Assembly (NCBI RefSeq): GCF_000272405.2
Contig: NZ_AJZM02000191.1
Span: 1-64,000 of the forward strand
Origin: Vibrio tasmaniensis 1F-187
GTDB lineage: Bacteria > Pseudomonadota > Gammaproteobacteria > Enterobacterales > Vibrionaceae
DNA: 64,000 nt
Reading direction: 5' to 3'
Position numbers and translations under genes: made by a program. Shown in pieces: positions 31,264 to 41,175 of the stretch (positions are counted from its first letter, which is position 1; each line of letters opens with the position of its first letter). Below the pieces are notes generated by a model. It was not told the DNA's origin. It did not search any database and was given only the letters and a program-made list of their open reading frames with translations.

Positions 31264-31288
31264 ATACCTGACTAAAATAGTCAACTAA
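31264..31288 (+). promoter_or_regulatory. IscR type-1 binding site, upstream copy
   Basis: The 25 bases match the known type-1 consensus for [2Fe-2S]-IscR (ATA..YGACT....AGTC..STAT) at nearly all fixed positions, with core GACTAAAATAGTC. It lies 68 bases upstream of the iscR start and implies autorepression of the isc operon. Confidence 0.85.
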
Positions 31289-31313
31289 ATACTTGACCAA
31301 TTTAGTCGGGTAT
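31289..31313 (+). promoter_or_regulatory. IscR type-1 binding site, downstream copy
   Basis: A second 25-base type-1 site, core GACCAATTTAGTC with full ATA and TAT ends, directly abuts the first with no gap. It overlaps TTGACC (31293-31298), a good -35 box with GAAAAT as possible -10 at 17 bases spacing, so IscR would block RNA polymerase directly. Confidence 0.85.
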
Positions 31314-31355
31314 GGGAAAATTCCAACCACATAAACAATGTGGATACGGTGTGAT

Positions 31356-31877
31356 ATGAAACTTACATCTAAAGGAAGATATGCGGTAACAGCTATGCTA
31401 GATGTAGCACTGCATTCGCAAAAAAGCCCAGTTCCTCTGGCTGATATTTCAGAGCGACAAGGCATCTCGTTATCTTACTTAGAACAACTTTTTTCTAAGT
31501 TACGTAAAGCTGGCTTGGTTGCTAGTGTTCGTGGTCCTGGCGGTGGTTACCGTTTAGGTGCTGAAGCGAGCGACATCGCTGTCGGAACTGTAATTGCTGC
31601 AGTTGACGAATCAGTCGATGCAACTAAGTGTCACGGTCGAGCAGATTGCCAAGGTGGTACTCGTTGTTTAACTCACACTTTATGGCGTGATTTAAGCTCC
31701 CGAATCAGCAGCTTCTTAAACGACATTACGCTCGGTGAGCTAATGAAAGATAACGAAGTTTTAGAGATTTCTGATCGTCAAGATATCGATCTTGCGGTTA
31801 ATAATGGTTTTGCACATAAAAATACGAGCACTACAACGATTAGTGCAGCACCTCACGGTGTTAATGCCCGCTCTTAG
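31356..31877 (+). CDS. iscR: Fe-S cluster assembly transcription factor IscR
   Basis: 173 residues from the ATG at 31356, which gives the family start [20 protein letters not shown]; an ATG 18 bases earlier is in frame but less likely. Rrf2-family winged helix protein. The [2Fe-2S] ligands are Cys92, Cys98, Cys104 and His107 in [16 protein letters not shown], the same numbering as E. coli. It represses the isc operon when clusters are plentiful, consistent with two sites in its own promoter. Confidence 0.97.
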   Translation: MKLTSKGRYAVTAMLDVALHSQKSPVPLADISERQGISLSYLEQLFSKLRKAGLVASVRGPGGGYRLGAEASDIAVGTVIAAVDESVDATKCHGRADCQGGTRCLTHTLWRDLSSRISSFLNDITLGELMKDNEVLEISDRQDIDLAVNNGFAHKNTSTTTISAAPHGVNARS

Positions 31878-31904
31878 CGGTCAGTTTTTACATTGGAGTA
31901 GAAA

Positions 31905-33119
31905 ATGAAACTGCCTATTTACTTTGACTATTCAGCTACATGCCCAGTCGATCCACGTGTTGCTGAAAAAATGGTTCAGTGCATGACGATGGACGGTAAC
32001 TTCGGTAACCCTGCATCTCGTTCACACCGTTACGGCTGGCAGGCAGAAGAATCAGTAGATAATGCTCGTGAGCAAATTGCCGATCTACTAAATGCAGACC
32101 CACGTGAGATTGTTTTCACGTCAGGTGCTACAGAGTCAGATAACCTTGCTATCAAAGGTGCTGCGCACTTTTACGAGAAGAAAGGTAAGCACGTAATCAC
32201 GTGCAAAACAGAACACAAAGCGGTTCTTGATCCATGCCGCCAATTAGAGCGTGAAGGTTTTGAGGTGACATACCTTGAGCCAGAAGCAAACGGCATCATT
32301 GATCTAGACAAGCTACAAGCTGCAATGCGTGAAGATACTGTTCTAGTTTCTATCATGCACGTAAACAACGAGATTGGTGTAATCCAAGATATCGGTGCAA
32401 TCGGCGAATTATGTCGTGCACGCAAGATTATCTTCCACGTTGATGCGGCGCAGTCTGCGGGTAAAATCCCACTAGACGTAAAAGAGATGAAAGTTGATCT
32501 TATCTCTATGTCTGCACACAAAGCATACGGCCCTAAAGGCATCGGCGCTTTGTACGTTCGTCGTAAGCCACGTATTCGCCTTGAAGCGCAAATGCACGGT
32601 GGCGGTCATGAACGTGGTTTCCGTTCTGGTACGCTTGCTACTCACCAAATCGTGGGTATGGGCGAAGCGTTTGCTATCGCTAAGCAAGACATGCAGAAAG
32701 ATTACGATCACGCACTAGCACTTCGTGAGCGCCTATTGAAAGGTGTTCAAGATCTAGAAGCTGTAACCGTAAACGGCGACTTAGACCAACGTGTACCACA
32801 CAACCTAAACGTGAGCTTCGCTTTCGTTGAAGGTGAGTCTCTGCTTATGTCTCTAAAAGACCTAGCGGTATCATCAGGTTCTGCATGTACATCAGCAAGC
32901 CTAGAGCCTTCATACGTTCTACGTGCTCTTGGTCTAAACGATGAACTGGCACACAGCTCAGTACGTTTCTCATTCGGCCGTTTCACAACGGAAGAAGAAA
33001 TCGACTACGCGATTGCACAAATCCGTGTAGCGGTAAACAAATTACGCGACATGTCTCCTCTATGGGATATGTATAAAGAAGGGATTGATTTGAACACTGT
33101 TGAGTGGGCTCATCACTAA
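31905..33119 (+). CDS. iscS: Cysteine desulfurase IscS
   Basis: 404 residues. It removes sulfur from cysteine and passes it to IscU and to tRNA-modifying enzymes. Pyridoxal phosphate is held by Lys206 in [12 protein letters not shown], and [14 protein letters not shown] precedes it. The active cysteine is Cys328 in [17 protein letters not shown], same numbering as E. coli. It follows iscR by 27 bases in the isc operon. Confidence 0.98.
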   Translation: MKLPIYFDYSATCPVDPRVAEKMVQCMTMDGNFGNPASRSHRYGWQAEESVDNAREQIADLLNADPREIVFTSGATESDNLAIKGAAHFYEKKGKHVITCKTEHKAVLDPCRQLEREGFEVTYLEPEANGIIDLDKLQAAMREDTVLVSIMHVNNEIGVIQDIGAIGELCRARKIIFHVDAAQSAGKIPLDVKEMKVDLISMSAHKAYGPKGIGALYVRRKPRIRLEAQMHGGGHERGFRSGTLATHQIVGMGEAFAIAKQDMQKDYDHALALRERLLKGVQDLEAVTVNGDLDQRVPHNLNVSFAFVEGESLLMSLKDLAVSSGSACTSASLEPSYVLRALGLNDELAHSSVRFSFGRFTTEEEIDYAIAQIRVAVNKLRDMSPLWDMYKEGIDLNTVEWAHH

Positions 33120-33152
33120 TCTCACGGAAATAGAGGATTCGAGGTAACTATC

Positions 33153-33530
33153 ATGGCATATAGCGAAAAAGTAATTGATCACTACGAAAACCCACGTAAT
33201 GTAGGTTCGTTTGATAAAGAAGACCCAAGTGTAGGTAGCGGCATGGTTGGCGCACCGGCTTGTGGTGACGTAATGAAACTGCAAATCAAAGTATCTGCAG
33301 AAGGTATTATTGAAGACGCAAAATTCAAGACTTACGGTTGCGGTAGCGCAATCGCTTCTAGCTCACTAGTAACTGAGTGGGTTAAAGGTAAAAGTATTGA
33401 TGAAGCAGCTGCTATTAAAAACTCTGAAATCGCAGAAGAGCTTGAGTTGCCACCAGTGAAAGTTCACTGTTCAATTCTTGCTGAAGATGCAATCAAAGCA
33501 GCTGTTGCGGATTACAAAAAGAAGCACTAA
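33153..33530 (+). CDS. iscU: Fe-S cluster scaffold IscU
   Basis: 125 residues. Clusters are built on its three conserved cysteines, seen in VGAPACGDVMKLQ, FKTYGCGSAIASSSL and LPPVKVHCSILAEDAI. The LPPVK phrase is the known docking motif for the HscA chaperone, encoded three genes downstream. It is part of iscRSUA-hscBA-fdx-iscX. Confidence 0.98.
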   Translation: MAYSEKVIDHYENPRNVGSFDKEDPSVGSGMVGAPACGDVMKLQIKVSAEGIIEDAKFKTYGCGSAIASSSLVTEWVKGKSIDEAAAIKNSEIAEELELPPVKVHCSILAEDAIKAAVADYKKKH

Positions 33531-33572
33531 TCGCTTCAATAACGTAATTACGTCGACAAAAAAGTAATATTT

Positions 33573-33593
33573 GGGAGCATCCTTTGTGCTCCC
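33573..33593 (+). other. Hairpin between iscU and iscA
   Basis: GGGAGCA (33573-33579) pairs with TGCTCCC (33587-33593) around a 7-base loop. No U-run follows, so it is not a classical terminator. A 12-base perfect palindrome ACGTAATTACGT lies just before it (33542-33553). Confidence 0.6.
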
Positions 33594-33631
33594 CCTGAGT
33601 TCTCAATTTATATAAAACACAAGGTTGTAGT

Positions 33632-33955
33632 ATGGCCATCACCATGACAGATACGGCAGCAAGCCGAGTTCAAGCTTTCCTAGATAACCGTGGTAAAGGT
33701 CTCGGGTTACGCTTAGCAGTAAAAACTACTGGCTGTTCGGGTATGGCGTATGTACTGGAATTCGTTGACGAGCTTAACGAAGAAGACGAAGTGTTTGAGC
33801 ATTCAGGTGTTAAGGTCATCATTGATCCAAAGAGCCTAGTATACCTTGATGGTACTGAGCTTGATTATGTAAAAGAAGGCCTAAACGAAGGTTTTGAATT
33901 CAACAACCCGAACGCGAAAGGCGAATGTGGTTGTGGTGAGAGCTTCAATGTTTAA
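33632..33955 (+). CDS. iscA: Fe-S assembly protein IscA
   Basis: 107 residues, A-type carrier family. The three conserved cysteines are in [14 protein letters not shown] and in the C-terminal GECGCGESF. The start [17 protein letters not shown] fits IscA rather than ErpA. It carries iron or a cluster from IscU to target proteins. It lies in the isc operon but is bordered by a hairpin on each side, which may set its transcript apart. Confidence 0.96.
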   Translation: MAITMTDTAASRVQAFLDNRGKGLGLRLAVKTTGCSGMAYVLEFVDELNEEDEVFEHSGVKVIIDPKSLVYLDGTELDYVKEGLNEGFEFNNPNAKGECGCGESFNV

Positions 33956-33993
33956 ACGCTTGAATCGTTAAGCGTTGTAAGCGAAGAATAAAA

Positions 33994-34017
33994 TTAGGCT
34001 CTGAACAAAGAGCCTAA
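33994..34017 (+). other. Hairpin between iscA and hscB
   Basis: A perfect 9-bp stem TTAGGCTCT (33994-34002) / AGAGCCTAA (34009-34017) has a 6-base loop and no U-run. It could reduce readthrough or protect the upstream mRNA after cleavage. Confidence 0.6.
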
Positions 34018-34035
34018 ACTTAGGACCACCTTTAC

Positions 34036-34551
34036 ATGAATCATTTCGAATTATTTGGGCTACCACTTCAGTTTCAACTGGATGGTAGCCTTCTTTCTTC
34101 TCAGTTTAGAGATCTGCAACGCCAATTCCATCCTGATAAATTTGCGATAGCTTCTGAGCGTGACCGCTTATTAGCCGTGCAAAAAGCGGCACAAATCAAC
34201 GATGCGTACCAGGTATTGAAGAATCCAATCAGCCGAGCAGAATACCTGCTAGTTCAACACGGTGAAGACATTCGTGGCGAACAACAAACCATGCAAGATC
34301 CGATGTTCCTGATGGAGCAAATGGAACTGCGTGAAGAGCTGGAAGATATCGCAGACAGTTCTGATCCCGAAGATGCGCTATTTGCATTTGAAGGCAAGGT
34401 TAGCAAAATGTATAAACAACAATTAAGCGCTATCCAACAAGAACTCGAAAGCGAAGCTTGGCTAGAAGCTGCAGACCGAGTAAGAAAGCTTAAGTTTATT
34501 GCAAAATTAAAGAATGAAATCGAATTAGTTGAAGATCGTTTGATCGGCTAG
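34036..34551 (+). CDS. hscB: Co-chaperone HscB
   Basis: 171 residues. The N-terminal J domain has the HPDKF motif (about 34-38, in [14 protein letters not shown]) and the phrase [19 protein letters not shown]. The C-terminal three-helix bundle (about 90-171) binds IscU. It brings IscU to HscA and stimulates its ATPase. It is followed by hscA after 22 bases. Confidence 0.96.
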   Translation: MNHFELFGLPLQFQLDGSLLSSQFRDLQRQFHPDKFAIASERDRLLAVQKAAQINDAYQVLKNPISRAEYLLVQHGEDIRGEQQTMQDPMFLMEQMELREELEDIADSSDPEDALFAFEGKVSKMYKQQLSAIQQELESEAWLEAADRVRKLKFIAKLKNEIELVEDRLIG

Positions 34552-34573
34552 TTTGTATAACAAGGACACATCC

Positions 34574-36424
34574 ATGGCACTACTTCAGATTGCAGAACCA
34601 GGGCAAAGCGCCGCTCCTCACCAGCACAAGCTTGCTGTGGGTATTGATTTAGGTACAACAAACTCGTTGGTTGCTGCAGTACGCAGTGGCGAGGCAAGTA
34701 CACTCGTTGATCAACAAGGTCGAAGCATTTTACCTTCAGTTGTTCACTATACGTCAGAGTCGTACACCACTGGCGATGAAGCTCGTGCTAACGCGCAGAC
34801 TGACCCTAAAAATACCATTATCTCAGTTAAGCGATTAATCGGTCGTTCACTGTCAGATATTCAACAGCGATACCCGTCTCTGCCATATCAGTTTGAAGAA
34901 AGTGATAATGGTTTACCTGTGATCCGTACAGAACAAGGCAACAAGAACCCAATCCAGGTTTCTGCTGATATTCTACGAGCGCTTGGCCAACGTGCTGAGT
35001 CTACGCTAGGCGGTGAGTTATCTGGCGCCGTAATTACGGTTCCTGCGTATTTTGATGATGCACAGCGTGCTGGTACGAAAGACGCGGCTCAACTTGCTGG
35101 TCTTCACGTGTTACGTCTTCTTAATGAACCTACTGCGGCAGCGATTGCTTACGGTCTGGATTCAGGTAAAGAAGGGGTGATTGCGGTTTATGACCTTGGC
35201 GGTGGCACGTTTGATATCTCTATCTTACGCCTGTCTAAAGGTGTTTTTGAAGTATTAGCAACGGGTGGCGACTCTGCATTAGGCGGAGACGACTTTGACC
35301 ACTTGATCGCAGAGCACTTCCAAGAGCAAATGGGCTTATCAGAGCTAACCGCAGAACAGAATCGTATTCTTCTAGATGCAGCAACAGAAGCGAAGATAGG
35401 CTTATCTGACGCTGAAAGCGTTAATGTTGAAGTGTTGGGTTGGGCTGGTTCATTAACTCGTGAAGAGTTTGAAGAGATCATCAAGCCACTGGTTAAGAAA
35501 ACACTGCTTTCGTGCCGTCGTGCATTGAAAGATGCTGAAGTTGACGCGGATGATGTTCTAGAAGTCGTGATGGTCGGCGGTTCAACTCGTACATTGCTTG
35601 TCCGTGAAATGGTGGGTGACTTTTTTGGTCGTACGCCATTAACCAGCATTAACCCAGATGAAGTGGTTGCGATTGGTGCTTCTATCCAAGCGGATATCTT
35701 AGTCGGTAACAAGCCTGACTCTGAAATGCTGCTGCTTGATGTTATTCCTCTTTCCCTAGGTATCGAAACTATGGGTGGCTTGGTCGAAAAGATCATTCCA
35801 CGCAATACCACGATACCTGTAGCTCGCGCACAAGAATTTACTACATTCAAAGACGGTCAAACTGCAATGACAGTGCACACCGTGCAAGGCGAACGTGAGA
35901 TGGTTGATGACTGTCGTTCATTGGCTCGTTTTGCTCTAAAAGGTATTCCACCAATGGCGGCTGGTGCGGCGCATATTCGTGTCACTTACCAAGTAGACGC
36001 TGATGGCCTGCTATCGGTTACTGCTATGGAGAAGAGCACAGGTGTTCAAGCTGAAATTCAGGTTAAACCGTCTTACGGCTTAAGCGATAATGAAGTGGCG
36101 AGCATGCTGAAAGATTCGATGACGTTTGCTAAAGAAGACATGCAAGCGCGTGCTCTAGCTGAGCAACGTGTAGAAGCAGATCGTGTTATCGAAGGCCTTA
36201 TTGCAGCAATGCAAGCTGATGGCGATGAGCTGCTTGATGAGCAAGAAAAGCAGCACCTTCTACAAGCTATTGAAGCACTGATTGAAGTGCGCAATGGCGA
36301 AAGCGCTGATGCCATCGAACTAGAAATTAAGAATACCGACAAAGCGAGCCAAGACTTTGCTTCTCGTCGTATGGATAAATCAATTCGAGCTGCACTGTCA
36401 GGTCAGTCAGTCGATAATATTTAA
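34574..36424 (+). CDS. hscA: Fe-S chaperone HscA
   Basis: 616 residues from the ATG at 34574, which has AAGGA 7 bases ahead; an in-frame start at 34553 is less likely. Hsp70-type ATPase dedicated to releasing clusters from IscU. The ATPase motifs are [56 protein letters not shown] and [15 protein letters not shown]. The substrate domain follows from about residue 390. A long antisense reading frame opposite it is judged to be a shadow. Confidence 0.97.
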   Translation: MALLQIAEPGQSAAPHQHKLAVGIDLGTTNSLVAAVRSGEASTLVDQQGRSILPSVVHYTSESYTTGDEARANAQTDPKNTIISVKRLIGRSLSDIQQRYPSLPYQFEESDNGLPVIRTEQGNKNPIQVSADILRALGQRAESTLGGELSGAVITVPAYFDDAQRAGTKDAAQLAGLHVLRLLNEPTAAAIAYGLDSGKEGVIAVYDLGGGTFDISILRLSKGVFEVLATGGDSALGGDDFDHLIAEHFQEQMGLSELTAEQNRILLDAATEAKIGLSDAESVNVEVLGWAGSLTREEFEEIIKPLVKKTLLSCRRALKDAEVDADDVLEVVMVGGSTRTLLVREMVGDFFGRTPLTSINPDEVVAIGASIQADILVGNKPDSEMLLLDVIPLSLGIETMGGLVEKIIPRNTTIPVARAQEFTTFKDGQTAMTVHTVQGEREMVDDCRSLARFALKGIPPMAAGAAHIRVTYQVDADGLLSVTAMEKSTGVQAEIQVKPSYGLSDNEVASMLKDSMTFAKEDMQARALAEQRVEADRVIEGLIAAMQADGDELLDEQEKQHLLQAIEALIEVRNGESADAIELEIKNTDKASQDFASRRMDKSIRAALSGQSVDNI

Positions 36425-36444
36425 TAGTTAGAGAATAGATAAAC

Positions 36445-36783
36445 ATGCCAAAGATTATTGTTTTACCTCACGAAGATCTATGTCCAGAAGGCGCAGTTTT
36501 AGAAGCAAAAACTGGTGAGACGGTTCTTGATGTTGCACTGAAGGCCGGTATTGGTATTGAACACGCATGTGAGAAGTCGTGTGCATGTACTACATGTCAC
36601 GTCGTGATTCGTGAAGGTTTCGACTCATTAGAAGAAAGTGATGACCTAGAAGACGACATGCTAGATAAAGCATGGGGTTTAGAGATGGAATCTCGCCTTG
36701 GTTGCCAAGCTAAAGTGGCTGATTCGGATCTTGTTGTAGAGATTCCAAAGTACACACTGAACTTAGCTTCTGAAGAGCACTAA
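36445..36783 (+). CDS. fdx: [2Fe-2S] ferredoxin of the isc operon
   Basis: 112 residues, adrenodoxin-type. Cluster cysteines lie in HACEKSCACTTCHVVI and in the later LGCQAKV. The acidic helix LEESDDLEDDMLDKAWGLE is typical of isc ferredoxins. It supplies electrons during cluster assembly. Between hscA and iscX, as in E. coli. Confidence 0.97.
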   Translation: MPKIIVLPHEDLCPEGAVLEAKTGETVLDVALKAGIGIEHACEKSCACTTCHVVIREGFDSLEESDDLEDDMLDKAWGLEMESRLGCQAKVADSDLVVEIPKYTLNLASEEH

Positions 36784-36875
36784 GAACTCAGCTCGACTAA
36801 ACGTGTTAGTAAAACTGGCATAAAATATAAATCATTAAGATGACAAATCGTCGCTGATAAAGATAAGGAAGTGTT

Positions 36876-37076
36876 ATGAGCTTGAAATGGATTGATTCGC
36901 GAGATATTGCGATTGAGCTATGTGATTTATACCCTGAGACTGATCCTAAAACCGTACGTTTTACGGACTTGCATCAATGGGTGTTAGATCTTGAAGATTT
37001 TGATGATGAGCCGAATCACTCGAATGAGAAAATTCTAGAGGCCATTATATTGTGCTGGATGGATGAGATGGATTAA
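36876..37076 (+). CDS. iscX: Fe-S assembly protein IscX
   Basis: 66 residues, very acidic. The block [20 protein letters not shown] with [19 protein letters not shown] is the IscX/YfhJ family. It binds IscS and iron and tunes the assembly rate. AAGGAAG precedes the ATG. It is last in the isc operon, before a strong terminator. Confidence 0.95.
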   Translation: MSLKWIDSRDIAIELCDLYPETDPKTVRFTDLHQWVLDLEDFDDEPNHSNEKILEAIILCWMDEMD

Positions 37077-37152
37077 TCCTCTTGTCTAATCACTTGGTCG
37101 CGGGTTGGTATCAGTCCAATGTAAAACGCAGCCAAGTTAACAATTCTTACTA

Positions 37153-37183
37153 AAAAAAGCGGACCTTATGGTCCGTTTTTTTA
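37153..37183 (+). terminator. Rho-independent terminator of the isc operon
   Basis: CGGACC (37160-37165) pairs with GGTCCG (37170-37175) around TTAT; A7 precedes and T7 follows. Confidence 0.9.
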
Positions 37184-37282
37184 TCAAAATGACATTTTCC
37201 TCCTACATAATGCTAACATCAGTGCGCTAATAAAAAACAATCAGGATCACATACTCAAAGTGGTTCATGACAAGGAGAAATC

Positions 37283-38578
37283 ATGTCTACACAGATGTCA
37301 GTATTTTTAAGTCAAGAAGCTGCCCAGCCTCAGTGGGGAGCAAGAGCTATTTTATCGTTCTCAGAAGCGGGAGCGACAATTCACATTGGTGAAGGCCACG
37401 ATCTAGGCGCGGTTCAACGTGCGGGTCGTACGCTTGACGGACAAGGTATCGCATTGGTTGCACTTAGCGGTGAAGGCTGGGATCTAGAAAGCGTTTGGGC
37501 TTTTTACCAAGGCTACCGTGGACCAAAGAAAAAAAATGCATTGGAGTGGGATGCTCTAGCTGAAGCTGATCAAGTTGAATTAGAAGCACGTATCCGCGCG
37601 ACAGATTGGACTCGTGACATCATCAACAAAACGGCAGAAGAAGTTGCCCCTCGTCAATTAGCGACAATGGCAGCTGAATACATCAAGTCAGTGGCACCAG
37701 CAGGCACTGTTAAAGCAAAAATCGTTAAAGACAAAGATCTCCTAACTGAAGGTTGGGAAGGCATCTACGCGGTAGGTCGCGGCTCTGAACGTACTTCTGC
37801 AATGCTTCAATTGGACTTCAACCCAACTGGCGATGAAAACGCACCTGTGTTTGCTTGCCTTGTGGGTAAAGGTATCACTTTCGACTCAGGCGGTTACAGC
37901 ATCAAGCCAGGTCAATTCATGACAGCAATGAAGGCTGACATGGGTGGCGCAGCGACTATTACCGGTGGTTTAGGTCTAGCGATTGAACGCGGTCTGAACA
38001 AGCGTATCAAGCTTATCTTATGTTGTGCTGAGAACATGATCTCGGGTCGTGCATTGAAGCTTGGCGACATCATTACTTACAAAAATGGTAAAACTGTCGA
38101 GATCATGAATACCGATGCGGAAGGTCGTTTAGTTTTAGCTGATGGCCTGATGTTCGCAAGCGCTCAGAATCCAGAGTTGATCATCGACTGTGCAACACTA
38201 ACAGGCGCGGCTAAAAATGCATTAGGTAACGACTACCACGCATTATTGAGCTTTGATGATGAGTTGTCTCATCAAGCACTAACGGCTGCGAACCAAGAGA
38301 AAGAAGGTCTATGGCCATTGCCGCTTGCTGATTTCCACCGTGGTATGTTGCCTTCAAACTTTGCTGATCTTTCAAACATCAGCTCTGGTGATTACACACC
38401 GGGTGCAAGTACCGCTGCTGCGTTCCTTTCTTACTTTGTAGATGACTACAAAAAAGGTTGGATTCACATGGATTGCGCGGGTACTTACCGTAAGTCATCT
38501 AGTGATAAGTGGGCTGCAGGCGCGACCGGTATGGGTGTTCGTACACTGGCTCGTCTTCTTATCGATCAAGCAAAATAA
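37283..38578 (+). CDS. pepB: Aminopeptidase B (peptidase M17)
   Basis: 431 residues. Metal-binding leucyl-aminopeptidase family with the signature [14 protein letters not shown] and the earlier [16 protein letters not shown] carrying the metal-binding lysine and aspartate. The whole length parallels E. coli PepB, including [11 protein letters not shown] and the end [14 protein letters not shown]. It cleaves N-terminal residues from peptides in the cytoplasm. It follows iscX as in E. coli but has its own promoter region after the isc terminator. AAGGAG lies 5 bases before the ATG. Confidence 0.96.
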   Translation: MSTQMSVFLSQEAAQPQWGARAILSFSEAGATIHIGEGHDLGAVQRAGRTLDGQGIALVALSGEGWDLESVWAFYQGYRGPKKKNALEWDALAEADQVELEARIRATDWTRDIINKTAEEVAPRQLATMAAEYIKSVAPAGTVKAKIVKDKDLLTEGWEGIYAVGRGSERTSAMLQLDFNPTGDENAPVFACLVGKGITFDSGGYSIKPGQFMTAMKADMGGAATITGGLGLAIERGLNKRIKLILCCAENMISGRALKLGDIITYKNGKTVEIMNTDAEGRLVLADGLMFASAQNPELIIDCATLTGAAKNALGNDYHALLSFDDELSHQALTAANQEKEGLWPLPLADFHRGMLPSNFADLSNISSGDYTPGASTAAAFLSYFVDDYKKGWIHMDCAGTYRKSSSDKWAAGATGMGVRTLARLLIDQAK

Positions 38579-38589
38579 TAATAAGAGTG

Positions 38590-38615
38590 AGCGGTATTTC
38601 GATACCGCTTATTCA
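38590..38615 (+). terminator. Terminator-like hairpin after pepB
   Basis: AGCGGTAT and ATACCGCT close on a stable TTCG tetraloop (38590-38609). The tail TATTC is only moderately T-rich. Confidence 0.7.
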
Positions 38616-38684
38616 TAAACTCAGATCGAATGATCTTAGTAATTTCAGTATTTAATAACAAAAAAATGAAGTGAAGGAATCCCT

Positions 38685-39119
38685 ATGGCTCTAGAAAGAA
38701 CGTTCTCAATTGTTAAGCCGGATGCAGTTAAGCGTAACCTTGTTGGTGAAATCTACCACCGCATTGAAAAAGCAGGCCTACAGATTATTGCCGCTAAAAT
38801 GGTTTCTCTTACTGAAGCGCAAGCAAGTGGCTTCTATGCAGAACATGAAGGTAAAGAGTTCTTTGGACCACTAAAAGAGTTCATGACTTCTGGTCCTATC
38901 ATGGTTCAAGTACTTGAAGGCGAAAATGCGATCGCTCGTTACCGTGAACTAATGGGTAAAACTAACCCAGAAGAAGCGGCATGCGGCACTATCCGTGCTG
39001 ACTACGCAATCAGCATGCGTTACAACTCAGTACACGGCAGTGACAGCCCTGAGTCTGCAGCTCGCGAGATCGAATTCTTCTTCCCAGAATCTGAAATTTG
39101 CCCACGTCCAGCTGAATAA
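38685..39119 (+). CDS. ndk: Nucleoside diphosphate kinase
   Basis: 144 residues. It transfers phosphate between nucleoside di- and triphosphates through a phosphohistidine, His117 in NSVHGSDS. The start [20 protein letters not shown] and the phrase GTIRADYA are diagnostic. GTGAAGGAAT lies shortly before the ATG. A terminator with a TTCG loop follows. Confidence 0.97.
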   Translation: MALERTFSIVKPDAVKRNLVGEIYHRIEKAGLQIIAAKMVSLTEAQASGFYAEHEGKEFFGPLKEFMTSGPIMVQVLEGENAIARYRELMGKTNPEEAACGTIRADYAISMRYNSVHGSDSPESAAREIEFFFPESEICPRPAE

Positions 39120-39141
39120 GCAGACAACAGCAAATATCAAT

Positions 39142-39169
39142 AAAGGCTTCACTTCGGTGAAGCCTTTTT
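39142..39169 (+). terminator. Rho-independent terminator of ndk
   Basis: AAGGCTTCAC and GTGAAGCCTT close on TTCG and are followed by T5. Confidence 0.92.
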
Positions 39170-39210
39170 CGTATGTGGACTTTGCATTCTCGATAATCTA
39201 TTTAGTCGCC

Positions 39211-39247
39211 ATTCCCGAGAGCGACGTAGGAGTGTAAGCGGGAATCT
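39211..39247. repeat. 37-base intergenic repeat, copy 1
   Basis: Begins ATTCCCGAGAGCGACG and ends CGGGAATCT; its ends ATTCCCG / CGGGAAT are inverted repeats. A near-identical copy starts exactly 180 bases downstream (39391). It resembles a dispersed palindromic element of the REP type. Confidence 0.75.
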
Positions 39248-39263
39248 CTGTTAGTTGTTGGAG

Positions 39264-39295
39264 ATTCCAGATACCTCGTTCCTCAGTTCTGGAAT
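39264..39295. repeat. Associated hairpin between the two repeat copies
   Basis: ATTCCAGA (39264-39271) and TCTGGAAT (39288-39295) are perfect inverted repeats 16 bases apart, directly after copy 1. Its ends resemble those of the 37-base repeat (ATTCC and GGAAT), so the two may belong to one composite element. Confidence 0.65.
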
Positions 39296-39390
39296 GACGG
39301 GCTTTGAGGCGTTCATGACCTTATAGCGATGAATGGCGGGGCCACAATCTTGTGGTAAGTATTGGTGAGCTTGTGGAGATTATTTACGTC

Positions 39391-39427
39391 ATTCCCGAAA
39401 GCGACGGAGGAGCGTAATCGGGAATCT
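39391..39427. repeat. 37-base intergenic repeat, copy 2
   Basis: Begins ATTCCCGAAAGCGACG and ends CGGGAATCT; it differs from copy 1 at only a few positions. The same inverted ends are present. Confidence 0.75.
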
Positions 39428-39592
39428 TTTCTTTAATTTAGGTATTCTCAGACCGAACAAAACAATTGTTCAAGTTTTAATCGCTTAACTTTGAATGTCT
39501 TAATAAACACAGGGTTTTACAGCGCTTGTTGAAGTTGCGTAAAGCCTGTACAATTCGCGCCCTTAATTATTGTTCCGTCATTGAGAGGCATC

Positions 39593-40735
39593 ATGACCAC
39601 AGCTAAAGTCAATCTACTCGATTTTGATCGTAAAGGTCTTCGTAAATTTTTCACAGAAGAACTGAATGAGAAAGCGTTTCGAGCAGAGCAAGTGATGAAG
39701 TGGATTTATCACTTCGGTGTCGATGACTTCGAACAAATGAACAACATCAACAAAAAATTACGCGAGAAACTTCTGCATCGCTGTGAGATTGTTGCACCTA
39801 TCGTTTCTGAAGCTCAGCACTCTGCAGATGGCACCATTAAATGGGCTATGAGCGTTGGTGACCAAGACGTTGAGACGGTATACATCCCAGATGGTGACCG
39901 TGCGACGCTATGTGTATCTTCACAGGTTGGTTGTGCACTAGAATGTAAATTCTGCTCTACGGCTCAACAAGGCTTCAACCGTAACCTGAAAGTTTCAGAG
40001 ATCGTTGGTCAAATCTGGCGCGCTGCACGTGAAATCGGTTTAGAGAAAGATACGGGTCGTCGTCCAATTACTAACGTCGTAATGATGGGTATGGGTGAGC
40101 CTCTGCTTAACATGAAGAACCTAATTCCATCATTAGAGCTGATGCTTGATGATCTAGGATTCTCACTGTCTAAGCGTCGTGTGACAGTATCAACATCTGG
40201 TGTTGTTTCTGGTCTTGATCAGATGACAGACAACATCGATGTAGCTCTGGCGATTTCTCTACACGCACCAAACGATGCACTACGTAGCCAAATCATGCCA
40301 ATCAACGACCGTTGGGATATCCAAGATTTCCTAGCATCGGTTCGTCGCTACATTGCTTCTTCAAATGCTAACCGCGGTAAAGTAACGGTTGAGTACGTTC
40401 TATTGGATCATGTGAATGATGATATGGACCACGCTCGTGAACTTGCTGAGCTAATGAAAGAGACGCCTTGTAAGATCAACTTGATTCCATTCAACCCTTA
40501 TCCGGGTTCGCCTTACAAGAAGCCAAGCAACTCTCGTATTGATCGCTTCCAAAAAACGCTGATGGAATACAACTACACAGTAACGGTTCGTAAAACACGT
40601 GGCGATGATATTGATGCCGCATGTGGTCAGTTGGTTGGTGATGTCATTGATAGAACCAAGCGTACTAAAATGCTGAAAGCCGCCTCTGAAGCTAACTTAA
40701 TCGCAGGTGATGTGATTCAAGTAAAAGCGGTTTAA
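39593..40735 (+). CDS. rlmN: Dual-specificity 23S rRNA/tRNA adenine-C2 methyltransferase RlmN
   Basis: 380 residues from the ATG at 39593, with GAGAGG 4-5 bases ahead; a TTG at 39581 is in frame but unsupported. Radical-SAM enzyme that methylates A2503 of 23S rRNA and A37 of some tRNAs. The cluster cysteines are Cys114, Cys118 and Cys121 in [10 protein letters not shown]. The C-terminal methyl-carrying cysteine is in DIDAACGQL. Needs Fe-S clusters from the isc system encoded upstream. Followed by a terminator. Confidence 0.97.
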   Translation: MTTAKVNLLDFDRKGLRKFFTEELNEKAFRAEQVMKWIYHFGVDDFEQMNNINKKLREKLLHRCEIVAPIVSEAQHSADGTIKWAMSVGDQDVETVYIPDGDRATLCVSSQVGCALECKFCSTAQQGFNRNLKVSEIVGQIWRAAREIGLEKDTGRRPITNVVMMGMGEPLLNMKNLIPSLELMLDDLGFSLSKRRVTVSTSGVVSGLDQMTDNIDVALAISLHAPNDALRSQIMPINDRWDIQDFLASVRRYIASSNANRGKVTVEYVLLDHVNDDMDHARELAELMKETPCKINLIPFNPYPGSPYKKPSNSRIDRFQKTLMEYNYTVTVRKTRGDDIDAACGQLVGDVIDRTKRTKMLKAASEANLIAGDVIQVKAV

Positions 40736-41175
40736 ATACCATTTAGATCTAAACAAGCCAGAAGGATTCCTTCTGGCTTGTTGCTTTTCTGGAAGGTGAA
40801 TTTCCAAAAATTGGATTTTTTCCCCACGCTTTCTTACATTTTTCGTTAAATTTTGGACAAAACCATGAGCTGACGGTAAATTTTGTCGAAAGTGTTTTTG
40901 CCTTGTAATGGCATTAGCTTATGATTAAATAATCTTAAATTAATTTAAGTGCTCGCTTGTTACCCGATAATCGTCAATGTGTCTATTTAGGTTGGCTACT
41001 TGATAAACTAGCTTCCTGAGAAAGTCGCTCACCAACAGTGTGTGGTTTTCTACTTTAAGGGTTGATGAACCGGGTGACAGGAAAAATTCCACATAGTAGG
41101 TTGTAAGATTGAGCTTAAACGAAAATAAAAAATGCTCTCATCAACCTGCAATAATACTTTAGAAGTTCACTCTCT
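40736..41175 (+). other. 440-base gap between rlmN and rodZ
   Basis: After the rlmN terminator the region is AT-rich. It holds a 16-base perfect palindrome (40934-40949) and a long-range inverted repeat (41060-41068 with 41138-41146) just before rodZ. The pilF/pilW-type gene found here in enterobacteria is absent. No small gene was recognised. Confidence 0.6.
40754..40788 (+). terminator. Terminator of rlmN
   Basis: CAAGCCAGAAGG pairs with CCTTCTGGCTTG around a 3-base loop, followed by the moderately T-rich TTGCTTTTC. Confidence 0.8.

Larger units (their letters stand above)
39120..39592. other. 473-base gap between ndk and rlmN
   Basis: It contains the ndk terminator, two copies of a 37-base element and a third hairpin, listed separately, and presumably the rlmN promoter. 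No gene is seen. Confidence 0.7.

Noticed and set aside
35188..35850. A 220-codon open frame antisense to hscA
   Set aside because: It lies wholly inside a well-conserved gene, is rich in Ser, Thr, Pro and Arg as shadow frames are, and shows no ribosome site or known motif.
38995..39237. An 80-codon plus-strand frame covering the end of ndk
   Set aside because: It overlaps the 3' part of ndk in another frame, then runs through the ndk terminator and part of a repeat.
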